From contig CACXSA010000004.1 of assembly GCA_902770195.1 (NCBI GenBank), forward strand, positions 1-57,894: a DNA stretch of 57,894 bases, given 5' to 3'. The DNA comes from an uncultured Prevotellaceae bacterium (lineage in GTDB: Bacteria; Bacteroidota; Bacteroidia; Bacteroidales; Bacteroidaceae). Under the pieces are notes generated by a model. It searched no databases. It saw nothing but the letters and a program-made list of their open reading frames with translations, and was not told the origin of the DNA. The position numbers and the translations under genes are program-made. Shown piece after piece: positions 15,762-24,796 of the stretch. Each line of letters begins with the position of its first letter. Within the stretch, counting starts at the first letter, position 1.

Positions 15762-15816
15762 CGAACAACTAACGGACAACTATCGAAGAACTAACGAACA
15801 AATGACGGAGAAATAT
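15762..15816. repeat. 11-nt tandem repeat array upstream of the 14931-15650 gene
   Basis: There are five consecutive 11-nt units on the plus strand starting at 15762, 15773, 15784, 15795 and 15806: CGAACAACTAA, CGGACAACTAT, CGAAGAACTAA, CGAACAAATGA, CGGAGAAATAT. The phase appears to continue upstream at 15740 and 15751 in weaker form. The array lies about 110 bp upstream of the GTG start. Confidence 0.9.
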
Positions 15817-15899
15817 ATAGTCTGCTTGCTCATTGTAGGCTTGTCAGTCCTTTGTTTCGTCTTTTCTTGTAACTTACGTCCATTAGGGACAAATCTCCC

Positions 15900-16538
15900 C
15901 TACCCGATGTACTGCATGATGAAGTCCACGATTTCGTCCTCGCTCTTGCCGTCGGCCGAGATGACGAGGTCGTAGTTGTGAGTGTCGTAACGCGAGGTCT
16001 TGGTATATTCCTTCACATAGTTCTCGCGCATCTTATCCACCTTACTGATAATCTCGCGGGCCTTCTCTTCGGTGACGTTCTGTTTGCGCATCACGCGGTT
16101 GATGCGGAAGGGCATTGAGGCCTGGATGAGAATGTTCAGATGGTTGGGATAGGCACGGAACACGTAGAAACCGCTGCGGCCAGCCACCACGCACGACTCA
16201 TGGATGGCTATGTCCTGCAGAATCATCGTCTCGGCCTCGAAGATGTCCTTGGTGTCCAACAGGTCGGCAGCACCGCCTTTCTGAGGCAGATAGTAGTTGG
16301 AATCCATGCCGGGACCAATCTGCAGTATGCGCTTGATGTCGCTCCACCAGCCCTTCTTCTCGCCCTTCAGGCGCTCTATCTCATCTACGGTGAGGTGGAA
16401 CTTCTCCTGGAGACCTTTGATGAGTGCCTTGTCGTAGAAAGCTACGCCAAGCCGTTCTGCCAACTTGCGGCCTACTGTGCGGCCGCCACTGCCTAACTCA
16501 CGATTGATTGTGATGACAAATTTCTCGTTCTTGTTCAT
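15900..16538 (-). CDS. Cytidylate kinase-like family protein
   Basis: This 212-aa protein begins FVITINRELGSGGRTVGRKL. The GSGGRTVGRKLAERLG stretch is the P-loop of the AAA_26/cytidylate kinase-like family, which is distinct from the essential Cmk. The YDKALIKGLQEKFHLT and VVAGRSGFYVFRAYPNHLNI segments and the Arg-rich lid (MPFRINRVMRKQNVTEEKAR) fit the family. A nucleotide kinase activity is inferred; the substrate is uncertain. It lies downstream of thrS on the same strand, separated by a terminator-like hairpin, so it may have its own promoter. Confidence 0.82.
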   Translation of the reverse strand: MNKNEKFVITINRELGSGGRTVGRKLAERLGVAFYDKALIKGLQEKFHLTVDEIERLKGEKKGWWSDIKRILQIGPGMDSNYYLPQKGGAADLLDTKDIFEAETMILQDIAIHESCVVAGRSGFYVFRAYPNHLNILIQASMPFRINRVMRKQNVTEEKAREIISKVDKMRENYVKEYTKTSRYDTHNYDLVISADGKSEDEIVDFIMQYIG

Positions 16539-16567
16539 AATTAAAGCCTATTTTGATGTTGGGATAA

Positions 16568-16595
16568 AGAGGGCACCCCCGCAGAGGTGTCCTCT
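16568..16595 (-). terminator. Terminator-like hairpin after thrS
   Basis: A 10-bp stem, AGAGGGCACC (16568-16577) with GGTGTCCTCT (16586-16595) and one G-U, is followed on the minus strand by TTTATCCC. It lies about 18 bp after the thrS stop. Confidence 0.55.
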
Positions 16596-16613
16596 CCATA
16601 AAACAGTTATCGA

Positions 16614-18557
16614 CTAGAAATTCTTGGTCATTTCAGCCACCTCGGCATTGATGTGGTCAATGAACTCCTGGATAGCCATTACGGTCTGCTCACCGCCACC
16701 CTGCGGGCGTACGGCAACCGTCTTGTCGGCAGCCTCCTTCTCGCCCACGATGACCATATAAGGGATGCGCTTCAGCTCGTTGTCGCGAATCTTACGGCCT
16801 AGCTTCTCGTTGCGCAGGTCGATGGTAGGACGCACCCCACCCTGCTCGAACTGCTGGGCAACCTCGCGGGCATAGTCGTTGTACTTCTCAGAGAGGGGCA
16901 GAATGGCCACCTGCTCTGGAGTGAGCCACAAGGGGAAGTGACCGGAGGTGTGCTCGATGAGCACGGCACAGAAGCGCTCCAGCGAACCGAACGGTGCACG
17001 GTGGATCATGACGGGTGTCTTCTTCTGGTTGTCCTCGTCGGTATATTCCAGATTGAAACGCTTGGGCAGGTTGTAGTCAACCTGAATGGTTCCCAACTGC
17101 CAGCGACGACCGATAGCGTCCTTGATCATGAAGTCGAGCTTAGGACCATAAAATGCTGCCTCGCCGTATTCGACCTTGGCATTCAGGCCTTTCTCCTGAC
17201 AAGCCTCCTGGATGGCACGCTCGGCCAGTGCCCAGTCTTCATCGGTACCTACGTACTTGGTATGGTCGTTAGGATCGCGCAAAGAAATCTGTGCCTCGAA
17301 ATTGAAACCGAAGGCGGTGAGCACCACACCGATGATGTCCATCACGTTGAGGAACTCCTGCTTCACCTGATCAGGACGGCAGAACAGGTGAGCATCGTCC
17401 TGCGTGAACGAGCGCACACGCGTCAAGCCGTGCAACTCACCGGACTGCTCATAGCGGTAAACCGTGCCAAACTCAGCAATGCGGAGGGGCAGGTCACGGT
17501 ATGAACGGGGCTTCCATGCGAAGATTTCGCAGTGGTGAGGACAGTTCATGGGCTTCAGCATATACTCCTCGCCCTCCTCAGGAGTGGTGATAGGACGGAA
17601 AGAGTCCTGACCATAGTGGGCATAGTGGCCAGAGGTGACATACAGGCTCTTGCCTCCGATGTGCGGGGTGATGACTTCCTGATAGCCATAACGCTTCTGA
17701 ACCTTGCGGAGATGTTCCTGCAGGCGCAGACGGAGGTCGGTACCCTTGGGCAACCAGATAGGAAGTCCCTTGCCCACCTTCTCAGAGAACATGAACAGCT
17801 CCATCTCCTTGCCTATCTTACGGTGGTCGCGCTTCTTAGCCTCTTCAAGCATCACGAGATATTCGTCAAGCATCTTCTTCTTAGGGAACGAAATGCCGTA
17901 AAGACGCTGCATCTGCTCACGATTGGCATCGCCACGCCAGAAAGCACCAGCCACAGAGGTCAGCTTGACAGCCTTGATTTCGCCGGTGTCAACAAGGTGC
18001 GGACCACGGCAAAGGTCGGTGAAGTTGCCCTGGGTATAGGTGGAAATGGTGCCGTCTTCCAGGTCTTGGTCGATGTGCTCGCACTTGTAGGTCTGACCCC
18101 ACTCGGCAAACTCCTTCAAAGCCTCAGCCTTGGGAACCTCACGACGGACAACGGCCTCCTTCTTACCAGCCAGTTCCTTCATCTTGGCCTCAATCTTGGG
18201 GAAATCGCTCTCCTTGATCATCTCGCCGTCCTTCAACAGGACGTCATAGAAGAATCCATTCTCGACAGCAGGTCCGAAACCAAACTGGATGCCCGGGTAC
18301 AATTCCTGCAAAGCCTCTGCCAACAGGTGGGCGGAGGTATGCCAGAAGGTATGCTTGCCCTGCTCGTCGTCAAACTTGTAGAGCTCTATCTTAGCATCCT
18401 CATTGATAGGACGGTTCAGCTCTACGGTCTCACCGTTTACTCCGCAACTTACAACGCTGCGCGCCAGAGCCGGTGAAATGCTCTCGGCAATCTGAAAACC
18501 AGTAACGCCCTGTTCATACGAACGAACAGATCCGTCTGGGAAAGTAATGTTGATCAT
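16614..18557 (-). CDS. thrS: Threonine--tRNA ligase
   Basis: This full-length 647-aa class II synthetase charges tRNA-Thr in the cytoplasm. The N-terminal TGS domain ([20 protein letters not shown], residues 1-60) is followed by the editing/SAD domain with the zinc-site motifs [11 protein letters not shown] (about 73) and [10 protein letters not shown] (about 183). The catalytic core shows motif 2 [18 protein letters not shown] and TQDDAHLFC, and motif 3 APFGSLERF. The anticodon-binding domain at the C-terminus includes [19 protein letters not shown] and [11 protein letters not shown]-type residues. In many Bacteroidales thrS is followed by infC-rpmI-rplT; here the next gene is the cytidylate kinase-like gene instead. 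Confidence 0.98.
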   Translation of the reverse strand: MINITFPDGSVRSYEQGVTGFQIAESISPALARSVVSCGVNGETVELNRPINEDAKIELYKFDDEQGKHTFWHTSAHLLAEALQELYPGIQFGFGPAVENGFFYDVLLKDGEMIKESDFPKIEAKMKELAGKKEAVVRREVPKAEALKEFAEWGQTYKCEHIDQDLEDGTISTYTQGNFTDLCRGPHLVDTGEIKAVKLTSVAGAFWRGDANREQMQRLYGISFPKKKMLDEYLVMLEEAKKRDHRKIGKEMELFMFSEKVGKGLPIWLPKGTDLRLRLQEHLRKVQKRYGYQEVITPHIGGKSLYVTSGHYAHYGQDSFRPITTPEEGEEYMLKPMNCPHHCEIFAWKPRSYRDLPLRIAEFGTVYRYEQSGELHGLTRVRSFTQDDAHLFCRPDQVKQEFLNVMDIIGVVLTAFGFNFEAQISLRDPNDHTKYVGTDEDWALAERAIQEACQEKGLNAKVEYGEAAFYGPKLDFMIKDAIGRRWQLGTIQVDYNLPKRFNLEYTDEDNQKKTPVMIHRAPFGSLERFCAVLIEHTSGHFPLWLTPEQVAILPLSEKYNDYAREVAQQFEQGGVRPTIDLRNEKLGRKIRDNELKRIPYMVIVGEKEAADKTVAVRPQGGGEQTVMAIQEFIDHINAEVAEMTKNF

Positions 18558-18601
18558 ATTTACAATATATGTTAAAGATTAAAATTTCATTTCTCTCACC
18601 T

Positions 18602-19405
18602 CTATTCCAGCTCATAAGGTCCTGTGGGTGTGGTGCGCTTGAGCACTTCCAGCTGAAAATCGACACCTGCAATGATGCCATAGCTACGAAGCACGCTCTC
18701 CACCGTCTTGCGGGCCAGCTCGGGATGATTATTCTCCTCGCTGAGATGGCACAGCCATACATGGCGCAACTGCTCGGTCATATTCTCTGCGATAGCCACC
18801 CCGCAATCGTGATTGCAGAGATGACCCGTTTGCGAAAGGATACGATCTTTGAGGAACTGGGGATAGGGTCCGTTCTGAACCATCTCTATATCATGATTAG
18901 CCTCGATGACCAGATAGTTGGAAAGACCGATAAAGGTTTTCATCTCGTCAGTAACCACGCCCACATCAGTCATCACGCTGAACACGACGCCTCCGGCTTC
19001 AATCATATAGCCGACGTTGTCGGAACTGTCGTGAGGCACGGCAAAGGGAGTCACAACGAACTCACCAATCTGCTGTGTCACCCCTTTCTCCACATAGCAA
19101 GCCAGCTCTGGGACTATCTTCTTCGTGACGCAGTAGTTACGGTTTATCCCTTCATGCACGGTTTTTGTAGCATACACTGGCACGGAATAATCGGAACTGA
19201 AGGAGCCTACAGACTTGATGTGGTCTGCATGGTCGTGGGTGATGAGCACATGTTGAACCTGCGAGAGACTAAATCCATAGTCCTTACAGCTCTTCTTCAG
19301 GCCTCTCAGCCCCACTCCTATGTCGATTAGCAGCGCATCGGTGGGGGTAGCCAAAAGGTAGCAATTGCCACTGCTGCCACTGCCAAAAGATATAAACTTT
19401 AGCAT
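18602..19405 (-). CDS. MBL-fold metallo-hydrolase (YycJ/WalJ type)
   Basis: This 267-aa protein starts MLKFISFGSGSSGNCYLLAT, the typical opening of YycJ/WalJ-family metallo-beta-lactamase-fold hydrolases. The metal-binding motif THDHADH is at about 56-62, with further ligands in AVPHDSSDNVGY (about 118), VMTDVGVV (about 143) and IEANHD (about 163). Related proteins act as nucleases or coordinate cell division; the role here is not established. A -7 box (TAATTTTG at 19432-19425) precedes it by about 20 bp. It lies 44 bp upstream of thrS and could be co-transcribed with it. Confidence 0.88.
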   Translation of the reverse strand: MLKFISFGSGSSGNCYLLATPTDALLIDIGVGLRGLKKSCKDYGFSLSQVQHVLITHDHADHIKSVGSFSSDYSVPVYATKTVHEGINRNYCVTKKIVPELACYVEKGVTQQIGEFVVTPFAVPHDSSDNVGYMIEAGGVVFSVMTDVGVVTDEMKTFIGLSNYLVIEANHDIEMVQNGPYPQFLKDRILSQTGHLCNHDCGVAIAENMTEQLRHVWLCHLSEENNHPELARKTVESVLRSYGIIAGVDFQLEVLKRTTPTGPYELE

Positions 19406-19424
19406 GATTCTTTCAAATTTTGTG

Positions 19425-19432
19425 CAAAATTA
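19425..19432 (-). promoter_or_regulatory. -7 box for the MBL hydrolase gene
   Basis: The minus strand reads TAATTTTG 20 bp upstream of the ATG at 19405. It is paired back to back with the plus-strand box at 19456-19463. Confidence 0.5.
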
Positions 19433-19455
19433 ATAAAAAAATGGCGGTTTTTATT

Positions 19456-19463
19456 TATCTTTG
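19456..19463 (+). promoter_or_regulatory. -7 box for the 19490 lipoprotein
   Basis: TATCTTTG lies 27 bp upstream of the ATG at 19490, matching the Bacteroidetes TAnnTTTG element. No clear -33 element is seen. Confidence 0.55.
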
Positions 19464-19489
19464 CAGAGAATTTTTACTTATTTAATGGA

Positions 19490-19939
19490 ATGAAAGTGTT
19501 TTTTCTCTTTTGCACAGTATTTTTGCTGTCAGCATGCAGCAGCATGAATGGTGATGACCAGGAGGCCACGGAAGCCGCTATTAAATGGGCTGAAGCATAC
19601 TTCAACTACGACTTCCACGAGGCGGAAAAGTACGCGACACCAGAAAGCAGACAATGGCTTCAGTTTGCTGCCTCCAACACCACAGAGCGCGACCTGCAGC
19701 TGGTGCAAGAGAACGAAGGGGGAGCCAGCGTAGAAGTAAATGATTTCTTCCCTGACGCGAACGACACGCTGAGGGTGGTATCGCTGACAGTACACGACTA
19801 TGTAAGCAGCACATTGCCTGCTGACTCGGCACGACTGGTTGACGAGGGCACATTCACCATTACCACCGTGCTGAGGGATGGTGTATGGAAAGTTAGAATG
19901 GAAGGCCTACCGCAAAGTGAAAGGCAAAGTCGCGACTAA
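19490..19939 (+). CDS. Small lipoprotein, NTF2-like/DUF4878-like
   Basis: This 149-aa protein has a lipoprotein signal (MKVFFLFCTVFLLSACSSMN, lipobox LSAC). The following ~120 residues begin with a helix EATEAAIKWAEAYFNYDFHE, as in DUF4878/NTF2-like lipoproteins of Bacteroidetes. They continue with beta strands and end VWKVRMEGLPQSERQSRD, where VWKVRMEG is the usual final strand. No catalytic residues can be named. The last 47 bp overlap, tail to tail, the end of the convergent TamL gene, so the two transcripts are antisense there. Confidence 0.8.
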   Translation: MKVFFLFCTVFLLSACSSMNGDDQEATEAAIKWAEAYFNYDFHEAEKYATPESRQWLQFAASNTTERDLQLVQENEGGASVEVNDFFPDANDTLRVVSLTVHDYVSSTLPADSARLVDEGTFTITTVLRDGVWKVRMEGLPQSERQSRD

Positions 19940-22103
19940 GGCGGGGATGCACTATGGGGAAATGGTCTTTCTCATTCTCGTAGGCAGGATTGACGGCTTT
20001 CATACCCATATCAAAACGCACCACGAAGAAATCGAAGTTCAGGCGGATTCCCAGACCATAGCTGACGGCTAGCTGCTGCCAGAATTCCGACATCTTGAAC
20101 TGTCCGCCAGGCTGGTCTTCATACTCACGGAGTGTCCAGATGTTGCCCGCATCAATAAACAGGGCACCTCCGAATTTCCAAAACAGATTGGCACGATACT
20201 CCAAGTTCAGGTCGAGCTTCATATCACCCGTCTGATTGATGAAGTCTATTCTTCCGTCTGTTCCGATAAACTTACCGGGACCCAGGCTGCGAACACTCCA
20301 GCCACGCACGCTGTTGGCACCACCCGAGAAGAAACGCTTCTCGAAGGGCAATATCGTACTGTTGCCATAGGGATAGGCGATGCCGAATCCGAAGTGAAAG
20401 ACCAGCTGATTATTATAGTCAAACACGAATTTACGGGTATAGTCGAACATGCCGCGAACATACTGCGCATAGGCGATGTCTAAGAATGTGTACTGACCAT
20501 CACCGTTCTTGTGGAAGTTGAAGGCATGAGAAGCCAGATTAAGCAGATTTCCCGCTGTCTCCACGTTGGCCTTGATGGCATAGAGTCCGTTGTTATAGAC
20601 ATAGCCAAAGCCCAGTTTCATGATGAACAGATTCTCGTAATTATAACGAAGGATGGAGTTTCGTGAATTCGTGTTATCCAAATATTCCTTCTTGAACGTA
20701 TCACTAATCCAAGGCATGGAGATGTAGTTCAAGTCGAGGAGATCAACCTGATAACGGTCATGGTGGTAGCGCTCATTCCACTTATAACGCCAGACAACAG
20801 AGAAGACCCTGCGCATGAACTCCGGACGGTTCTGCAAGTCGTAAAGCAACGACACCTCCGAGGAGGAATTGACGCGACGACGGAAACTGGGTGACAACAG
20901 CGGGGCAATGAAACGCGGGAAGGACAGGCGCGCCTCGGCACTATACTCCATGAAGTTGGTATTCTTATAACCCTCCAACCCACGGATAGCCTCATAGGCT
21001 CCACGCAGCACAATGCTCAGATTCTCAGACCCATGGAAGATGTTACGGTTCTGATAGGTCACCGAGACGGCGGCTCCCAAGTCGCCTGCGGTATTGGTTC
21101 CTTCGGGTTGAAAAGAAATGGTGGAAGGCTTGTTGGTACTGACCTGAATATCACAGTCTAAAACGGGTTCAAAATCACGCTCACGGAAAGCAATGTTGGT
21201 ATAGCGCACGGCACCCAGACGGGCGAAGTGGTTATAAGTGCCCTGCAGATTGTCGGAGGCATAGAGTGCACCACTTTCCAGGAAGCTGTTGCTCCGCAGC
21301 ACAGACTGACGCAGGGGGATGACGGAATCGTTAGGATTACCGCTGACAAAATTGACATCTCCAATCGTATATACCTGATGGGGCAGATTAGTCTCATCGG
21401 CACTCCGATACTTATCCAGCACAAGAGTAAGGTTGATAAGATGACTGCCAGGCACGGAGTCTGCCCTGTAGCTAATGAAGTCCCTGTTGAAACGATAGTA
21501 GCCTCGATTGGTGAGATAACGGCTGATGCGCGAACGTTCATTGTCGAGATTAGCCACATTAAACATCATGCCTGATTTCAGTCCTCGACGGGTACTGTCT
21601 GCCAGATTGAGCACAACGGCAATGGCTGAGTCGCGGATTTCATAATCTACCTTATTAATAAAATACGGCATGCGAGGATGCAGGAGATAAGTAGTCACCA
21701 GCTTCTTTCCCTTTATCTTATTATACACATCCACAGAAGCACGCAGGTAGCCCATATTCTGCAACTGCGACTGGAGCATTTCCATAGAAGCACGCGTACT
21801 GGCAGAATCATAGATTTGGGGCGCCTCGCCAATGGAACGGAGGAAACGGTTTATCCATTTGGTAGTATCGCGACCGGAAAGGGAGTAAGTGGCTAATGGA
21901 AGCTTGGCTGCGGAGAACCACCGAGAATTACCACGCTGCCGAACATACTGGCGCATCTCGCTGGGATTAACTCCCAAGGCCTTCGTGTCGCTCTTCACCT
22001 CCACTTTGTCCAATAAGTATTCGCCATCAGGAACAAACTTTGTCACTGAACAGGAAGCCATCAGGGCAGCAATAAGCAGAAATATGAAGATGCGATTACG
22101 CAT
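19893..22103 (-). CDS. BamA/TamA-family outer-membrane lipoprotein (TamL-like)
   Basis: I start at ATG 22103 (MRNRIFIFLLIAALMASCSV, 736 aa) because the upstream in-frame TTG at 22124 lies inside the -7 promoter box. The signal has lipobox LMASC, so the protein is lipidated. N-terminal POTRA-like repeats (about 25-330; e.g. VPDGEYLLDKVEVKSDTKAL, YTIGDVNFVSGNPNDSV) precede a C-terminal 16-strand-type barrel with the family motif FFSGGANSVRGWSVRSLGPG (about 611) and the final HFAVGLPF ending in Phe. Lipidated TamA-like proteins are characteristic of Bacteroidetes (TamL), with a role in outer-membrane protein or lipid homeostasis. It is divergent from the rRNA methyltransferase gene. Confidence 0.9.
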   Translation of the reverse strand: MRNRIFIFLLIAALMASCSVTKFVPDGEYLLDKVEVKSDTKALGVNPSEMRQYVRQRGNSRWFSAAKLPLATYSLSGRDTTKWINRFLRSIGEAPQIYDSASTRASMEMLQSQLQNMGYLRASVDVYNKIKGKKLVTTYLLHPRMPYFINKVDYEIRDSAIAVVLNLADSTRRGLKSGMMFNVANLDNERSRISRYLTNRGYYRFNRDFISYRADSVPGSHLINLTLVLDKYRSADETNLPHQVYTIGDVNFVSGNPNDSVIPLRQSVLRSNSFLESGALYASDNLQGTYNHFARLGAVRYTNIAFRERDFEPVLDCDIQVSTNKPSTISFQPEGTNTAGDLGAAVSVTYQNRNIFHGSENLSIVLRGAYEAIRGLEGYKNTNFMEYSAEARLSFPRFIAPLLSPSFRRRVNSSSEVSLLYDLQNRPEFMRRVFSVVWRYKWNERYHHDRYQVDLLDLNYISMPWISDTFKKEYLDNTNSRNSILRYNYENLFIMKLGFGYVYNNGLYAIKANVETAGNLLNLASHAFNFHKNGDGQYTFLDIAYAQYVRGMFDYTRKFVFDYNNQLVFHFGFGIAYPYGNSTILPFEKRFFSGGANSVRGWSVRSLGPGKFIGTDGRIDFINQTGDMKLDLNLEYRANLFWKFGGALFIDAGNIWTLREYEDQPGGQFKMSEFWQQLAVSYGLGIRLNFDFFVVRFDMGMKAVNPAYENEKDHFPIVHPRLSRDFAFHFAVGLPF

Positions 22104-22121
22104 AATTTGCTGATTTTTCGG

Positions 22122-22129
22122 CAAAGGTA
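22122..22129 (-). promoter_or_regulatory. -7 box for tamL
   Basis: The minus strand reads TACCTTTG, 19 bp before the ATG at 22103. It decides the start, because the alternative TTG overlaps it. Confidence 0.6.
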
Positions 22130-22152
22130 CAAAAACTTTTCCTATTTTTTAT

Positions 22153-22160
22153 TATCTTTG
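22153..22160 (+). promoter_or_regulatory. -7 box for the TrmH-family methyltransferase
   Basis: TATCTTTG lies 20 bp upstream of the ATG at 22180. It diverges from the tamL promoter, and the two boxes are only 24 bp apart. Confidence 0.6.
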
Positions 22161-22179
22161 CAAGCAAAAGTGAAACAAT

Positions 22180-22896
22180 ATGCTTAGCAAGAACCAAATA
22201 AAGTTTGTCCATTCACTGGAATTGAAGAAGAACAGAAAGCGGGAACAGCTGTTTGTAGCAGAAGGCCCCAAGGTGGTTGGCGACCTGCTGAGGGCGGGAT
22301 TTCGCCCTCATTCTATTTTCTCGACTAACCCCCAACAAGATGGGCAACTCGTGACAGAGGAAGAACTACAGCGCATCAGCTTTCTGCAACATCCTCAGGA
22401 GGTCTTGGCAGTGTTTCATATTCCGGACTCTAAGCTTCTTCCTATCAACCCTCATGGTCTTTCGCTGGCACTCGACGGAATCCAGGACCCAGGCAATTTA
22501 GGCACCATCATCCGAATTGCCGACTGGTTTGGCATCGATGCCATCTACTGTTCGCCAGACACGGCAGATGTCTATAACCCCAAAGTGGTACAAGCCACAA
22601 TGGGAAGCATTGCTCATATTCCTATTATATATTGTGATTTGGTGGAACTCATCAGTAAAGCGCAATGTCCTGTTTACGGAACCCTGCTAGACGGCGAGGA
22701 CATTTATCAACAGACAATAACCCCCAATGGAATTATTGTAATGGGTAATGAAGGTAATGGAATCTCAGAGTCCGTGCGTCCACTTGTCACCAACCGTCTG
22801 CTCATTCCCAACTTCAGCAATTCATCAGAAACAGCAGAGTCGCTGAACGTAGCAATTGCAACAGCTATCACCTGTTCTGAATTCCGCAGGCGGTAG
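22180..22896 (+). CDS. TrmH/SpoU-family RNA 2'-O-methyltransferase
   Basis: This 238-aa protein has an N-terminal substrate-binding segment (MLSKNQIKFVHSLELKKNRK ... FVAEGPKVVGDLL) followed by a SPOUT methyltransferase domain. Its motifs are LDGIQDPGNLGTIIRIADWF (motif 1, about 105-124), VMGNEGNGIS (motif 2, about 187-196) and IPNFSNSSETAESLNVAIA (motif 3, about 208-226). The family methylates ribose in rRNA or tRNA using S-adenosylmethionine with a knotted fold. The SETAESLN variant of the usual G-xxxSLNVS is normal in this group. The exact target cannot be read from the sequence. Confidence 0.92.
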   Translation: MLSKNQIKFVHSLELKKNRKREQLFVAEGPKVVGDLLRAGFRPHSIFSTNPQQDGQLVTEEELQRISFLQHPQEVLAVFHIPDSKLLPINPHGLSLALDGIQDPGNLGTIIRIADWFGIDAIYCSPDTADVYNPKVVQATMGSIAHIPIIYCDLVELISKAQCPVYGTLLDGEDIYQQTITPNGIIVMGNEGNGISESVRPLVTNRLLIPNFSNSSETAESLNVAIATAITCSEFRRR

Positions 22897-22914
22897 CCCT
22901 GTTTCCCTAACTCC

Positions 22915-23487
22915 TCAGAACTGGCGGAGGGCTTCGTAGATACGCTGAGCGGGAAGACCCATCACGTTGAAATAACTACCGTGAAGACCAGTCACCCCGA
23001 TATGTCCTATCCATTCCTGAATGCCATAGGCACCGGCCTTGTCAAAGGGCTTGTAGTGCTGGATATAGTAGTTGATTTCTTCATCAGAGAGTGACTTAAA
23101 CGTAACATCGGTCTCAACGGAAAAACTCTGTTGGCGGGTTGTGGTGGTCAGTGTGACTCCGGTAATCACCTGATGGGTACGACCACTCAATTCGTGCAAC
23201 ATACGGGAAGCATCAGCCTCATCATGCGGCTTACCCATGACTTCACCGTCTAACACGACAATCGTGTCGGCAGTAATTATCAGTTCATCGTCGGCCATCT
23301 GCTGCTGATAGACAGTAGCTTTCTTTCGCGAGATATATTCTGCAATGTCCTTGGTAGGAAGGTCGGCAGAATAACTCTCGTCAATATCAGGAATAACACG
23401 AACGTCGAAATCAATATCAATACCTGCCAACAATTCTTTTCTGCGTGGTGAATTAGATGCTAAAACCACCCTATATGAGGTAATCAT
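22915..23487 (-). CDS. maf: Maf family nucleotide pyrophosphatase
   Basis: This 190-aa protein carries the Maf signature: VLASNSPRRKELLAGI (residues 8-23), DELIITADTIVVLDGEVMGK (about 67-86) and FDKAGAYGIQEW (about 147). Maf proteins hydrolyse dTTP/UTP or modified nucleotides and are linked to arrest of septation. The N-terminal S-N-S-P-R-R loop and the ADT/GKP motifs needed for catalysis are intact. It is convergent with the methyltransferase gene (18-bp gap). It is followed upstream by the kdsC-DUF2520 pair on the same strand, separated by a 78-bp spacer that carries a hairpin repeat. Confidence 0.93.
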   Translation of the reverse strand: MITSYRVVLASNSPRRKELLAGIDIDFDVRVIPDIDESYSADLPTKDIAEYISRKKATVYQQQMADDELIITADTIVVLDGEVMGKPHDEADASRMLHELSGRTHQVITGVTLTTTTRQQSFSVETDVTFKSLSDEEINYYIQHYKPFDKAGAYGIQEWIGHIGVTGLHGSYFNVMGLPAQRIYEALRQF

Positions 23488-23492
23488 AATTT

Positions 23493-23558
23493 CTAATTAC
23501 TAATTCTTTGACCTAAAGGTGCAAAGCGACCAAAGGTCGAGTCCTAATTACTAATTCT
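23493..23558. repeat. Hairpin repeat (copy C) flanked by 15-nt direct repeats
   Basis: CTTTGACCTAAAGGTGCAAAG (23506-23526) forms the same hairpin as the copies at 45107 and 46723. A second hairpin GACC-AAA-GGTC follows at 23529-23539. The direct repeat CTAATTACTAATTCT occurs at 23493-23507 and 23544-23558, on either side of the hairpin unit. Confidence 0.75.
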
Positions 23559-23565
23559 GAATTTA

Positions 23566-24084
23566 TCACCATCCGAAAGCCCTTTCATCACTTAACCACT
23601 TGTCTTGTGCTTTAAGCGTTTGCTCTATCACATCACGCCCGCATCCATAACCACCTTTCTGCTGGCTGACATAGAGGCTGACCGACTTAATCTCAGGACA
23701 AGCATCAGCAGGACAAACGGGACACCCCACCCGACGCATCACTTCCAAATCAGGAATGTCGTCACCCATGAACATCACTTCCTCGTCCTTCAAACCATAT
23801 TTTTGCAAAAATTGCTCATAGATCTGAATCTTAACAGCAGCACCCAGGAAGATGTCTTCCATACCGAGTCCCTCGTAACGATGGCGCACCGCTTCTATCT
23901 TACATCCGGAGAGTATAGCAATGCGCAGTCCCATCTTCATGGCCAGTTGGATAGCATAGCCATCCTTGATATTCACGGTACGAAGAGGAGAGCCATCCGC
24001 ACCTAAGGAAATTGTTGAGGCAGAAAGAACGCCATCAAGGTCGAAGATGATGGCTCGTATTTTTGACAAATCGTAATTAATCAT
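23566..24084 (-). CDS. kdsC: KDO-8-phosphate phosphatase (KdsC-type HAD hydrolase)
   Basis: I start at ATG 24084 ([20 protein letters not shown], 172 aa), which overlaps the upstream DUF2520 gene by eight bases (ATGATTAA); the longer frame would read back through that gene. The HAD motif I FDLDGVLS is at 14-21, the [20 protein letters not shown] region follows, and motif [12 protein letters not shown] is at about 107. Length and the C1-type lack of a cap match KdsC, which dephosphorylates KDO-8-P in lipid A-core synthesis as a tetramer. The C-terminal [11 protein letters not shown] also fits the GGxGAxRE tail that completes the active site. Confidence 0.9.
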   Translation of the reverse strand: MINYDLSKIRAIIFDLDGVLSASTISLGADGSPLRTVNIKDGYAIQLAMKMGLRIAILSGCKIEAVRHRYEGLGMEDIFLGAAVKIQIYEQFLQKYGLKDEEVMFMGDDIPDLEVMRRVGCPVCPADACPEIKSVSLYVSQQKGGYGCGRDVIEQTLKAQDKWLSDERAFGW

Positions 24085-24790
24085 TTCTTTCGCTTTTACG
24101 GTGAATGCTGACTGACAGCAGGTTATAGATTTCCTGTAACAACGGAGAATCGGCAAGCATAGAGGACTGCATCCGGATGACATTCTCGTCGTAACGGACG
24201 GCAGGTCCCGTTTGTGCCTCAAGAGGATGGAGTTGGTGGACCTTGAGAGCGGTTTCGTCAATTAAGGGAAGCATGACGCTGAAGGGAATACCGTGTTTCT
24301 CCAACAGCTCTGCGGAAAGGGCATAGCAGTGATTGACAAAATTACAAGCAAAGACAGCAGAAAGGTGCAAGTACTTCCTATCAGCACTGGAGAGCTCATA
24401 GACGCTATGGGTAATGCTCTCTGCCAACGGACGGAGTACCGCATTGTCGCCTTCTATAAAAACAGGAATGTCTGCGAAGCTAACCAGCCGCTCTTTTGAA
24501 AAGGTCTGCATGGGATAGAATACGCCAAATCGGTTCGTATAGCCTTCAAACAGACTCATCGGCATAGAACCTGCCGTATGAACAAAGAGCTGTTGCTCCC
24601 TACCCTTCGTGGCACGACAGATAACCTCCTGTAATGCCGAATCCTTCACAGCAATGATAAAGACATCAGCTTCCTCAGGGAGATTCTCTAAGGTACGACT
24701 ATTGATGCTAGACACCTCATGACCTGCCTGTTGCAAAGCTGGCAACAGATTGGTCGCCAAACGTCCCCTACCTATCAGTACAACACGCAT
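24077..24790 (-). CDS. Rossmann-like and DUF2520 domain protein
   Basis: This 237-aa protein starts with a Rossmann NAD(P)-binding fold ([21 protein letters not shown]-x-G-x-x-A at residues 7-12). It has [16 protein letters not shown] and [13 protein letters not shown] (about 90-102) in place, followed by an all-helical DUF2520 C-terminal domain (e.g. [20 protein letters not shown]). It is related to ketopantoate reductase/F420-dependent oxidoreductase-like dehydrogenases; the substrate is unknown. It is coupled to kdsC by overlap and lies 6 bp after the nitroreductase gene, so the three form one operon. Confidence 0.88.
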   Translation of the reverse strand: MRVVLIGRGRLATNLLPALQQAGHEVSSINSRTLENLPEEADVFIIAVKDSALQEVICRATKGREQQLFVHTAGSMPMSLFEGYTNRFGVFYPMQTFSKERLVSFADIPVFIEGDNAVLRPLAESITHSVYELSSADRKYLHLSAVFACNFVNHCYALSAELLEKHGIPFSVMLPLIDETALKVHQLHPLEAQTGPAVRYDENVIRMQSSMLADSPLLQEIYNLLSVSIHRKSERND

Positions 24791-24796
24791 GATGAG

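Noticed and set aside
16938-17504. 188-codon plus-strand frame opposite thrS
   Set aside because: It is a shadow of thrS with no promoter or motif.
17532-18476. Long open frame on the plus strand opposite thrS
   Set aside because: It lies entirely antisense to a certain thrS gene and its composition is that of a reverse frame of codon-biased DNA.
24085-24261. Upstream extension of kdsC
   Set aside because: The extra 59 codons run inside the DUF2520 gene in another frame; ATG 24084 gives the normal KdsC N-terminus.
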